From positions 118,966 to 182,965 of the forward strand of contig CBFIHP010000012.1 of the NCBI GenBank assembly GCA_965662355.1: a DNA stretch of 64,000 bases, in the 5' to 3' direction. Shown in pieces: positions 25,307-34,500 of this stretch (position 1 is its first letter; the number at the start of each line of letters is the position of its first letter). Below the pieces are notes generated by a model. The model was not told where the DNA came from. It did not search any database and saw only the letters and a program-made list of their open reading frames with translations. This DNA is from GCA-2683825 sp965662355 (GTDB lineage Bacteria; Planctomycetota; UBA1135; GCA-002686595). Made by a program: the position numbers and the translations under genes.

Positions 25307-25514
25307 CGTCTGAATCGACCTCCGGTGGCACAGCGCTGGCCTCCCTTCATCGGGCTTGCGAACGCCCGGCCCTTAGGTGATCGCTCGGCCGGGAAGACAA
25401 TTCCGGGTCGTTTCCTGCACGCGCTTGTTGGAGAACGGGCTTCTTCTCAAGAGGAGGAGGCACTTTCTGCCGAAGGACAACCCGCCCCGCGTCCCCCGCG
25501 CCTCTTTTTGCCCG

Positions 25515-27881
25515 ATGCGTAACCCCACGCTTCGAAGAAGACTGTTGTTTTCCCTGACCCGGGGAACCTTGACCACGGCCATCGTCGGAGGCCTGGTGTT
25601 CTCCTCGTTTGCCATGCGGGAGAAGGTTCGTGAGATGCAAAACTTCGCGGATCACACAGCGGAGGTTCTTGCACACCGAATTCGGCTTGGCGACCTGAAC
25701 CCCGACGACGAGGGTTGGACGACGACCCTGCTGAGCGACCCCAGGATCTCGCGTATCAGCGTGTACTCCGATTCGGGCGCCACCCTCGTGCAGGATCCGC
25801 CGGATGCGACGCTCCCCGCCGTTGCGACTCGTCTCGGCCTGGAAAAGGACTGGCGCTCGGTGCTCGGGCCCGAGGGTGTCATCGTGGCCGTGGCCATCGA
25901 CCTTTCCACCATCATCCAGCACGGACTCTTGATGGTCCTGGGGGTCACGCTCACGAGCGCGGGAGCCATCGGGCTCGCCAGGCTGTTATCGCGCAGAGCA
26001 CATCGCGCCATCTCGACGCAACTCCTGGATCTTTCCATTGCGCTGAACGCGGTCTCCTCACATCAGGACTATTCGATTCGAGCGCTTCGCCGTACCGACG
26101 ATGAAATCGGAATCCTGGCGGACACGTTGAATCACATGCTCACGCAGATCGAACTCCAGGATCTGCAGCTGAAGGACGAGGTCGAACGGTCCGAGGCCGC
26201 GAAGCTCGCAAAGTCCCAGTTCCTGGCAACCATGAGCCATGAGATCCGGACACCGATCAATGCCATCCTGGGCATGACCCAGTTGATGCTGGACACCGCT
26301 CTCAATTCAGAGCAAAAGGATTTCGCGCGAACCGTGGGTCGTTCCGCGGAGGGTCTGCTGTCCATCATCAACAACATTCTCGATTTCTCAAAGGGCGAAG
26401 CAAGTCGGCACCAGATCGAGCACATCACATTCAACACGGCACAGGTGATCGATGAATGCATCGAAACCGTCGCTATCGTTGCTTGCGAAAAGAGCATCGA
26501 GCTGATCTGCCAGGTCGACGACCGCGTGCCGCGCTTTTTGAAAGGTGACCCCGCACGTATCCGCCAGGTGCTCTTGAACCTCTTGACCAACGCCCTGAAG
26601 TTCACATCCACTGGGGAGATCGTCATCCGCGTCGCGCTGGACGAGGCCGTTGAGAACGCTGCAAGCCTGCACTTCGAAGTCCAGGACACCGGAATCGGCA
26701 TCCCCGAGGATCGCGTCGATCGCCTCTTCAAGAGCTTTCCCCAGGTCGATGCCTCGAACGACAGACAGTACGGAGGCTCGGGACTTGGCCTCGCCATCAG
26801 CAAGCAACTGATCGAGGCCATGGGGGGATCCATCTACGTCCGTACGCGCGAGGGTCAGGGCTCACTCTTCGGCTTCAAGCTCATCCTCTCCATCGACGAG
26901 AAAATGTGCGAGCGCGAGGAAAACAAAGCCCCCAAAGCACTCCGCGTTCTCGTCGCCGATCCGAATGCGACGAGCCGTAGCGCCATCTCGCAAATGCTGC
27001 GCGAGGGGAATCTGATCGTCACAGCCGCCAGCGGCGCGGAAGGGCGCCAGATGCTCCTGGAAGCCACGAAGAGCGAAAAGCCCTTCGACCTGGCCCTGCT
27101 CGACGTTCGGATCAGCGATGCTTTCCTCGCCCCCTCGACGGGCAACGTGGATCCCCCGCCCACGTCGTTGATCATGCTCGCCCCGGTCAATCAGCTGGCC
27201 TCGGCCTCGGCCGTGGATTGGCATGGGCGCGTTTCGTGTCTGGCCAAGCCCGTCCGGCGCCAGGACTTACTCTGGTGCATCGCCGAATCGCGCAAGGCGG
27301 ATCCCGTGCCGGTGGCCCCGGCGCTTGCGCGGGCGAAGCTCCCCATCGTCGCCCTGGACGCGAAAGACCAGATTGTCCTCGTTGCGGAGGACGATCCCGT
27401 CAACCAGAAGATCACGTCAAAGTTCCTCGACAAGATCGGCATTTCGTGGCGCATGGTGGCAACGGGCAAGGAGGCTCTCGATACCTATCGAACAGGCAAC
27501 TTTGACCTGATCCTCATGGACCTACAGATGCCCGTGATGGATGGACTGGAAGCCACGACGGCGATTCGCCGGCTAGAGGTCCTCAGCGAGACCCACATTC
27601 CGATCATCGCCCTGACGTCCAACGTACTCGAAGACGATCGCAACCGTGCGTACAGAGCCGGGTTCGACGACTACCTGCTCAAGCCCATCAAGCTCGAGGA
27701 ACTGGAGCAGGCCGTGCGCAAGTGGCTCACCCGCGCGAAGCACACAGCGGGAAACGCCGCCGATCACGGTAATCCCAATACGAATGCCTCGACCCCCCTC
27801 GACGCCGCAAAGGAGTCGGGGAACCAAGCGAGCCCCCAATCCGACGCGCTGGGCGATCAGTCCTTGCGCCTGGCGAGATAG
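25515..27881 (+). CDS. Hybrid sensor histidine kinase with two receiver domains
   Basis: The ATG at 25515 gives 788 residues. Two membrane helices (about 7-33 and 135-160) flank a periplasmic sensor of about 100 residues resembling CHASE8-type domains. A HAMP-like region follows, then the phospho-acceptor His242 in MSHEIRTPINAILGM, an N box (LLTNALKF), and G boxes (DTGIGIPEDR, YGGSGLGLAISKQL). The first receiver (about 475-595) keeps Asp530 and the KP motif but has only one acidic residue at its start (VLVADPN), so it may be atypical. The second (about 620-740) is canonical: VAEDDPVNQK, Asp669 in LILMDLQMPVMDG, LLKPIK. The C-terminus is low-complexity. The longer frame upstream is mostly uncharged noise and was not used. 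Confidence 0.92.
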   Translation: MRNPTLRRRLLFSLTRGTLTTAIVGGLVFSSFAMREKVREMQNFADHTAEVLAHRIRLGDLNPDDEGWTTTLLSDPRISRISVYSDSGATLVQDPPDATLPAVATRLGLEKDWRSVLGPEGVIVAVAIDLSTIIQHGLLMVLGVTLTSAGAIGLARLLSRRAHRAISTQLLDLSIALNAVSSHQDYSIRALRRTDDEIGILADTLNHMLTQIELQDLQLKDEVERSEAAKLAKSQFLATMSHEIRTPINAILGMTQLMLDTALNSEQKDFARTVGRSAEGLLSIINNILDFSKGEASRHQIEHITFNTAQVIDECIETVAIVACEKSIELICQVDDRVPRFLKGDPARIRQVLLNLLTNALKFTSTGEIVIRVALDEAVENAASLHFEVQDTGIGIPEDRVDRLFKSFPQVDASNDRQYGGSGLGLAISKQLIEAMGGSIYVRTREGQGSLFGFKLILSIDEKMCEREENKAPKALRVLVADPNATSRSAISQMLREGNLIVTAASGAEGRQMLLEATKSEKPFDLALLDVRISDAFLAPSTGNVDPPPTSLIMLAPVNQLASASAVDWHGRVSCLAKPVRRQDLLWCIAESRKADPVPVAPALARAKLPIVALDAKDQIVLVAEDDPVNQKITSKFLDKIGISWRMVATGKEALDTYRTGNFDLILMDLQMPVMDGLEATTAIRRLEVLSETHIPIIALTSNVLEDDRNRAYRAGFDDYLLKPIKLEELEQAVRKWLTRAKHTAGNAADHGNPNTNASTPLDAAKESGNQASPQSDALGDQSLRLAR

Positions 27882-28006
27882 ACGAGGGGTTGGCCCAGCA
27901 TGACCAGCTCGGGCTTCTTCTTGGGGAAGATCAGCGTCGATTCGGCTCGTAGAACGACGTCGGTGCCAGCGCCGTAACATCCGAGCTTGGTTCCTGCCGC
28001 CAGCTC
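27857..28006 (-). pseudogene. Possible short ORF or gene remnant, coding-like
   Basis: Between the kinase stop and the PH-domain gene, a 49-codon open frame ends at 27857 with protein-like content (CYGAGTDVVLRAESTLIFP, then GQPLVYLARRKD) and a high share of G/C in third positions. No ATG, GTG or TTG opens it: it follows an in-frame TGA, and the only candidate start is CTG at its second codon. Its 3' end overlaps the end of the kinase gene by 25 nt on the opposite strand. It could be the remnant of a decayed gene, or chance. Confidence 0.25.
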
Positions 28007-28037
28007 TCACTGTCCCGAGGTTCGTCGCGTGGGAACG

Positions 28038-29504
28038 CTACCAATGGAACGCCACCGCCCCGGCCTCGCGACGCAACTTCTGCATCAAACGCTGTGCCGT
28101 TTCCTCGGCCAGGTAGGGGATGACGAAGCTCGCTTGTGCGTTCTCCGCGCTTGCAGTATCGACGCGAAGGTTGGCCATCCTTAGGCGTCTGTCGAACGGG
28201 TTCTGGGTCAGCGAGACGCTCTGGATCTTGGAAAAGCGGACACAGCTGCGGATATGGGTCAGACGCCCATCGCGCAGAAAGACCGCCTTTTTGGTGATGC
28301 CCCAGCCCAGGCGGCGCGCCCGGAAGGCCGCCAGCTGCCATGCAACCGGAACGGCGATCAGATAGCCCAAGAGGGACCAGGCACCGAGGTCCTTGGTGAA
28401 GATCAGGATTGGAATCGTGGAGACGATGAGCCCTTTGCGGAACATGCGTCCCTGCGCACGGCGATGAACCCCCTCCCACTCGATCCCGACCGAGCTGGCC
28501 TCCGGTTGCACCTCTTCGAGGATGCCCTCCAGACGTTCGCGCTCGACGAGGGGCACCAGCCACTTGCGACTGATCTGGGACTCCTTGGTCGAGTCCCCTC
28601 CGGCGGTCTGGATCTTGATCGAGGAGCGCGCGAACAAACGGTGCAACCAGCCCTCACGCACGCTGAGGAACTGGATGCGATCCTGGGGCACCGTCGCTGT
28701 TTGCCTGGTCAGGAGGCCACAGGAGGTGCGCAGATCATTGCCCCTGCGGACGATATTGAAATTGAACAGGGTCAGAAAGGCCCAGAGGATCGTCAGCACC
28801 TGCAACATTCCGAGCAGCAAGGCAACGCCCACTCCGACCAGGATGGGAGCGTTGCGCAGAACATCCATCGCCACCCAGTTCTTGCTGAAGGCCGAGCCGA
28901 CTCGCTCCCAAAGATCGAATTCCCACCCCAGAACGAAGAGCCCACCCAGGTACACAAGCCCACGTTGCGAGAAGAGTCCGAAGAGCAGGACATCGTTCGC
29001 ACGCATGCGAAAGAAGGGCTGTTCCTCCACTTGCAAAGTATCCTCGACGTCCGGCTCGGTCCGGCCACGGAAGATGCCCGCACGAATCTCCCCGAGATCC
29101 GCCAGGGAAACGACACGCATCACCGCCTCCGGCTCGGTTCCGCCGGCTGTCTCGAGCCGGACCTCGACAACACCGAACAAGCGGTGCAGCGGGCCTTGAA
29201 CCGTATCGATGTTCTGGATGCGGTCGTACGGCACGTGGCGAGTCTTCTTGAATATCCACCCCTCGCGCGTGATCAGGTGATCGGCCGCGAACCCGTAGCG
29301 GTATGTGACAAAACGCGTGATGGAGCCAATAACCACCGGCACGAAGAAGAGCATGAACCAGCTCTCGTTGTTGTCTCCGGCCGCCAGGAAGAACACCAGC
29401 AAGCCCATCACGACGATCGAGAAGAACGACTTGCCGATCTCGAAGAGCAGCGAGGTCGGGTGTAGCTTGTGGAAGACCTCGCGCCCCCGCAGCTCACCCA
29501 CCAT
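28038..29504 (-). CDS. YdbT-like membrane protein with three bacterial PH (bPH_2) domains
   Basis: The 488-residue protein alternates paired membrane helices (about 28-60, 175-195, 220-250, 350-380) with three copies of the bPH_2 unit. Each copy contains a basic D/K-R-I-Q-like turn and an R-F/L-G/A-x-x core: HVPYDRIQNIDTVQGPLHRL near 110, VPQDRIQFLSVREGWLHRL near 270, and FSKIQSVSLTQNPFDRRL near 430. It resembles YdbT of Bacillus, which works with YdbS; both have been linked to antimicrobial-peptide resistance, though the biochemical role is unknown. The upstream gene, a shorter YdbS-like protein, overlaps by 11 nt. Confidence 0.85.
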   Translation of the reverse strand: MVGELRGREVFHKLHPTSLLFEIGKSFFSIVVMGLLVFFLAAGDNNESWFMLFFVPVVIGSITRFVTYRYGFAADHLITREGWIFKKTRHVPYDRIQNIDTVQGPLHRLFGVVEVRLETAGGTEPEAVMRVVSLADLGEIRAGIFRGRTEPDVEDTLQVEEQPFFRMRANDVLLFGLFSQRGLVYLGGLFVLGWEFDLWERVGSAFSKNWVAMDVLRNAPILVGVGVALLLGMLQVLTILWAFLTLFNFNIVRRGNDLRTSCGLLTRQTATVPQDRIQFLSVREGWLHRLFARSSIKIQTAGGDSTKESQISRKWLVPLVERERLEGILEEVQPEASSVGIEWEGVHRRAQGRMFRKGLIVSTIPILIFTKDLGAWSLLGYLIAVPVAWQLAAFRARRLGWGITKKAVFLRDGRLTHIRSCVRFSKIQSVSLTQNPFDRRLRMANLRVDTASAENAQASFVIPYLAEETAQRLMQKLRREAGAVAFHW

Positions 29505-30231
29505 TGTCGTCGCCCTCGAGGAACGTCGTCTGCGATTCCAAGGCCCCCTCGGTCAGCGGAAGCGGGTCCGCGCCGGGGTCGCGATCGACCTCGCTCGCAG
29601 CAACGTCAGCTTCCTCGAGCAGGAAGTTTCGAATCGCCTGGGCCGTCTCGTAGCCGATGCCCGCGAGATCGATCTGCGAGTGATGTGTCCCCGCCGTGTG
29701 AATCGCCAGGGTCGCCAATCCGTAGCGCCGCTGGATCGGCCCACGCGCGACATCGGTATGCTGGATGCGCTCCCGCGGAACCGAGATGGTGTGCCGCCAC
29801 ACGACGCCGCGACAAATCTCAAGCCCGTCGCGATCCAGGCGCCAGCGGGTGTGTCGGTATTCGAAGTTCGGCCAGAAATGCGCTCCAAAAACACACGCAG
29901 CGAGAATCAAGAGGCCCGCCACGATGACTGCCACCATGGCCAGCGGTGAGAGCACCTTCATGAAGATCAAGACCGCCACCCCGATCGGCACGACGAAGGC
30001 TACGTTGGCGGTCGCGATCCAACCGCCAACTCGCGCAGCCGCAACGAAATTCTCGTGCAGGGGCTGAAGCGAACCGTCCGCGAGGAAGCCAAGCTCCCCT
30101 GAATCCGAACCGGAACCAGAACCCGTCGCGGTCGGATCGGGCCCGGAGCCCTCGGGCGAAATTGGCTCGGGCGCGACGACCTTGAAGCCTGGGTCGTCGA
30201 TGCTCGCGTCGTGAAGGTCTTCGAGATTCAT
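29494..30231 (-). CDS. YdbS-like membrane protein with one bacterial PH domain
   Basis: The ATG at 30231 gives 245 residues starting MNLEDLHDASIDDPGFKVV. A disordered Ser/Gly/Asp-rich segment (about 20-50) leads to two membrane helices (about 65-115), then one bPH_2 domain (WRLDRDGLEICRGVVWRH, then RERIQHTDVARGPIQRRYG). This is the classic YdbS companion of the YdbT-like protein, whose start lies 11 nt inside this gene's end. The longer frame from 30372 would run into the DUF1501 gene and lacks any signal, so the shorter start is preferred. The two proteins probably form a membrane complex. Confidence 0.82.
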   Translation of the reverse strand: MNLEDLHDASIDDPGFKVVAPEPISPEGSGPDPTATGSGSGSDSGELGFLADGSLQPLHENFVAAARVGGWIATANVAFVVPIGVAVLIFMKVLSPLAMVAVIVAGLLILAACVFGAHFWPNFEYRHTRWRLDRDGLEICRGVVWRHTISVPRERIQHTDVARGPIQRRYGLATLAIHTAGTHHSQIDLAGIGYETAQAIRNFLLEEADVAASEVDRDPGADPLPLTEGALESQTTFLEGDDNGG

Positions 30232-30283
30232 CTGGGAAGGCTGAGATCCTACCTCCGCCGGCGCCCGATGAGGCGGGAGATGC

Positions 30284-31528
30284 TCAGACGAGTCCGACGG
30301 GTCGCAACTCCGCTCGACCGAGCAGACGTGCGGGGTCGGGATTCGCCAGGTGCTTCGCCAGGACCTCACCAATCACGTCACGGAAGTCGGTCGTGATACG
30401 TAGGTCACGCCTTTTATTTAGCTCTTCAGGATCGAGCCCGGGCCATTCGCCGATCACGGGTCGGCTCGCCGCGAGCATTCCGCCGAAGGCCAAGCCCACA
30501 TTGCCCCAGCCGTGATCGGTGCCTCCGGTTCCGTTCTCCTTGGCCGTGCGCCCAAATTCCGAGAGGGTGAGAACGCAGATCTCATCCAGCTGGTCGTCGA
30601 AGTCGCGCAGGAAAGCATCGATCCCGGAGCACAGCTCCCCCACACGCGTGGCGTAGGCACCCTCGCTTCCGCCCTGGTTCTGGTGCGTATCCCAGCCACC
30701 GTAGTCGACCACCGCAACTTCCAGCCCAACCCCGGCCCGGTACAGGCGGCCGACCTCTTTCAGCCGGGTCGCGAGATAGGAATCGGGATAGTCGACGCGG
30801 GTCGGGATCTTGTGGGCTTCAACGGCGCGCAGTTCGTCCAGAAGCTCCAGGGTCTCGCGCGCGTTGGCCGCCCACAATTCATTGGCTTGCTTGCCGCCTG
30901 CCTCCAGGGCAAGCCGCATGGCCTCGTTGATGTCGCGACCTCGGCCGCCCACATCGCCCAACCCACGAATGGCCACGGTGGGGACCGTCCCGCGCAGAAG
31001 GCGCGGCATGGAGTTGCTCAAGGCGACGGCACGCAGGGGCCCCGCTCCATCGACGGCAGCCAAGTGGCGGTTCAACCACCCGTCGCTCGTGGAGTCGTTG
31101 TCAGGTATCGCGGTTTCCCACAGGTCCTGTTCCTTGAAGTGCGAGCGTGTGTTCTTTCCGTGGCCGACGCCTTCAATGGCGACCGCGGTCCCGGCTTTGA
31201 AGTGTGCGTGCAACGGTTTGGCACGCGGGTGGAGCCCGAAGAAGCCATCGAGATCGAGACTGGCTCCTCCCTTCCTGGAGGGCCTTGGGATCGCGATTCC
31301 CGGGCGGAGTCGGTAGTACTCCTTGTCGGCGTGGGGAACGATGAGGTTCAACCCATCGATACCGCCGCGCAGGAACACGCAGACCAGAAGACGGTTTCTC
31401 GGGCTGGACCCCGTGCGGGTACTCCCCGGACTCAGGCTGGGCAGCAACGGGATAGCACCGAGCATCGCGGCCGACCGCAAGCCGTGGAGCAGTTCGCGTC
31501 GAGACGGTTGCGGGGAGGGTCCGCTCAT
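30284..31528 (-). CDS. DUF1501 protein, twin-arginine-like signal
   Basis: The 414-residue protein starts with a Tat-like signal (PSRRELLHGLRSAAMLG). The DUF1501 domain follows, with landmarks VCVFLRGGIDGLNLIVPH, ALEAGGKQANELW, WDTHQNQGG and TLSEFGRTAKENGTGGTDHGWGN further on. It has an alkaline-phosphatase-like layout but no proven reaction. DUF1501 genes are almost always paired with DUF1800 or DUF1549/DUF1553 genes in Planctomycetes; here the DUF1800 gene lies upstream with a 4-nt ATGA overlap. The product is probably exported folded. Confidence 0.9.
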   Translation of the reverse strand: MSGPSPQPSRRELLHGLRSAAMLGAIPLLPSLSPGSTRTGSSPRNRLLVCVFLRGGIDGLNLIVPHADKEYYRLRPGIAIPRPSRKGGASLDLDGFFGLHPRAKPLHAHFKAGTAVAIEGVGHGKNTRSHFKEQDLWETAIPDNDSTSDGWLNRHLAAVDGAGPLRAVALSNSMPRLLRGTVPTVAIRGLGDVGGRGRDINEAMRLALEAGGKQANELWAANARETLELLDELRAVEAHKIPTRVDYPDSYLATRLKEVGRLYRAGVGLEVAVVDYGGWDTHQNQGGSEGAYATRVGELCSGIDAFLRDFDDQLDEICVLTLSEFGRTAKENGTGGTDHGWGNVGLAFGGMLAASRPVIGEWPGLDPEELNKRRDLRITTDFRDVIGEVLAKHLANPDPARLLGRAELRPVGLV

Positions 31529-34500
31529 CGGGCATTGGCCTCCGGAAGCTGGGCGATGAAGAGTGGGAGCTCGCGCGGGATGTTCTTGGGCTCTTCGATG
31601 GAATCACAGAAGGCGAGCGCGGCGGCCCGCGAATCCGCGGACAGCGTCCACCCGAGAAGTCGCACAGCAGCCATGTCGATCATGCGCTCGTGCCATTCAC
31701 GCGGATCACCGATGGGCGTACGCATCAGGGCACCGGGAATGAGCCTGCGGACGGAAGACGACAATTCGTCGACGATCGTGCGGCGCTGGATCACCGCGTT
31801 GGCGTCGACCCAGGCCACATCCTCCTCGGGATAGCCATCCGGTGTCTCGCGCCGAAAAACTCCCATTCCGCTGCGCTCGAGGAACTTGTGCAGTGAACCG
31901 TCGACATCGACGACATCCGCTGTGTGAGCCAGGCGCATGGCGTAGTCGAAGGGCGTCGCGACGCGCGGCTGGATGTCGTTCCAGAATCCAGGGTGACGCG
32001 CGAGAGCCAGGAGCACCTCGCGCATGTCGCCCCCGCTGGTCGAGAAGACCGCGCTGAGATCCTCGATCATCTCCTCGGGGGCGGGCGCGGCGACGTAGTG
32101 TTCGAGCAAGCTTGAGGCGATGAAGCGCGCCGTCGAGGGATGAGCAGCCAGGAGTTCGACCGTCAGGCGCACACGATCGAAGCGTTCGTTCGCGGAGACC
32201 TCTTCGAAACGCATCCCCAAAACTTCACGAGTGCGCGCGTCCCCCAGGCTCGGGTCGAAGCGCAACACGCTATGCATGGCATCCCGAACCCTGCCACCTT
32301 CCCCGGTCAGCCGCGCTTCCTCGGCCAGGGTCAAGCCGGCCAAGACGCTGGCCAGCTTGGTGACGTCCCCTTGCCCGTATCCACCGTCGACACCGAGACT
32401 GTGTAGCTCGAGAATCTCGCGTGCATAGTTTTCGTTCAGACGCGAGCCATAGCTGCGCGATTGATCCAGGTAGTGGATCATCGCGGGGCTGGTCGCCGAA
32501 GCCCACAGAAGCTCGACGAAGGGCGCGGCGCCCAGGGCCAGGAAACGCTTGTGCTCGTTCCACTTTGCCGGTCCGCGCGTCTTGTTGATCCAGGTCGAAA
32601 AGTGGTTCTCGACCCAAAAGCAAAAGCGGGTGCGCACGGGGTTGTCGGTACGCAGGGCCTGGGTCAGGGCGGCGCGGGACACCGAACCGACGGAATCGCC
32701 GACCAGCCGCGCTTCCGCCGCTCCCAGGGCGGTTCGCTCACCGATTCCGAAGGAACCGAGACTACGCCGCAGCCAGGCCTCTTCGCCAAGCAAGAGACAC
32801 TTCGCCAGCTCGACGGGGTCCGGCCCATACCCGAAGCGGTTCAAAAGATGGATCGCGCGCGCATAAGGACCCGGCTTGTCCCGCAGGCCGACACGAATCG
32901 TCACCTCTCCCGTCTCGACCAGGTTCCCCTTTGGATCCTGAAGTCGGCAACGCAGGGTGTGCTCGCCCGCACCGAGGTCGGCCGTGAAGAACGGCAGAAC
33001 CACGTACCCGGCACCTTCTGGAACGTATCCGAAGGTGCCCTGGGGTCGGCCGTCGATCCATACATCGGCACGGCTCAAGGCATCGTCGTCCCAGCCCTCC
33101 ACGATGCACACGTCGATCTCGTCGGCCTTGTGCCCGGCACTCGGATAGAGCATGCGCGCGACCGGCGGCTCCATGTCCGGCCCCTTCCCCACGCGGCGTA
33201 GCACCGCGGCGAGGAGCTGGAGATCGCGCTTCTTGCCGCGGTCGGTACGTTCGAGGACCAGCGTCTTCCGACCGCGTTTCAGCTTCACGACCCCGCCGTC
33301 CGCAAGCGACCAGTACGGTTTGATCTTGATCGTCTTCGGCTTCGCATCCGTCGTCCCGTGGCTGCGCTCGTATTCGATATGAAACGCAAGCTGCGGTTCC
33401 GGCTTTCTGGCACCCCGCGTCCTGAACAGGGCCTTAAAGCGCCCGTGCAGCTCGTCCGGCAGTTGCAGTCGCAACTCCTCCGCTCCGGCATCGGAAACGG
33501 GGGGGAGCTTGGCAATGCGTTGGTTTCCGGGACCAGGTGTCAGGACCGACTCCATCGAGTCGCTCCAGCGTTCGTCCAGCACCTCGAAGTAATGGGCGTC
33601 GCGCACCTGCCTCGCGACCCGGCGCTCAACATAGACCGTCTGCACCGGCGTCGTGGCCTCGCGCCCATCGGCGCGCCGAGCGCGCAGGTAGAGCTGGTTG
33701 GCCCCCTCCTGGAAATTCGCTCGATCGAGAGCGAAATGCGGTCTCGCCGCCATCTGGGTCAGGACCACCTCGCCGTTCAGGACGAGCGAGGTCTTGGGCA
33801 CCTGGCCCAGGACATCGGAGCGGGTCTCGTCCCAGCGGCAGACCGCGGGCAGCTGAACCCGTCCCGTGATCGTGGCTCCATCGATCGGGCGGTCCAGAGC
33901 GATGGAAAGGCCGCGGGATTCGAAGCGGGGCTGTTCGTTGTCACCGGCAGCGTCACGAAAGCCCGCTTCGAGCGCCTGCGTCGCCAATTCCATGGCATCG
34001 GCACCGGAAGCGCCATCGGCGCGCATGAGCTCGAAGCGATCGAGATACAGATTGCGATCGTTCGTATCGACGATCGAGCGGTCGTTGAGGAAGAGCAGAC
34101 CGAAGTCGTGTTCGCCCGCATCGAGCCAGACCGAATGGCCCACCGCGAGTCGACGCCAATTGCGATCGAACACATGGCCCGTCGTCAGGAGCTTCTTGCT
34201 GGAATCGATCGCGAAGCCTATCGAGGGAAAGGAACCCGCGGCCATGTCACCGCGCGCGATCACGATCAACTGGTACCGCCCCGGATCGTTGATTCGAATC
34301 GGAGCGACCAGGGGATGGTTCGCCCGGCTGTGGACCGTGTACGCACCGCCCCCGGCCAAGCGGCCCAACGTCGCGCGCCCCTGCGCGAAACCTTTGGGAA
34401 TGTCACCGCCGATGAGCTCCTCGCATTCGGCGACCAGCAGGTTTTGTTCGTCGGCGGAAACGACTTCGGCGCGCACGGTCGGGCTCTCTACACGCTCGCC

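Noticed and set aside
28254..29465. A 403-codon plus-strand frame opposite the YdbT-like gene
   Set aside because: Composition is typical of antisense GC-rich frames, with no motif.
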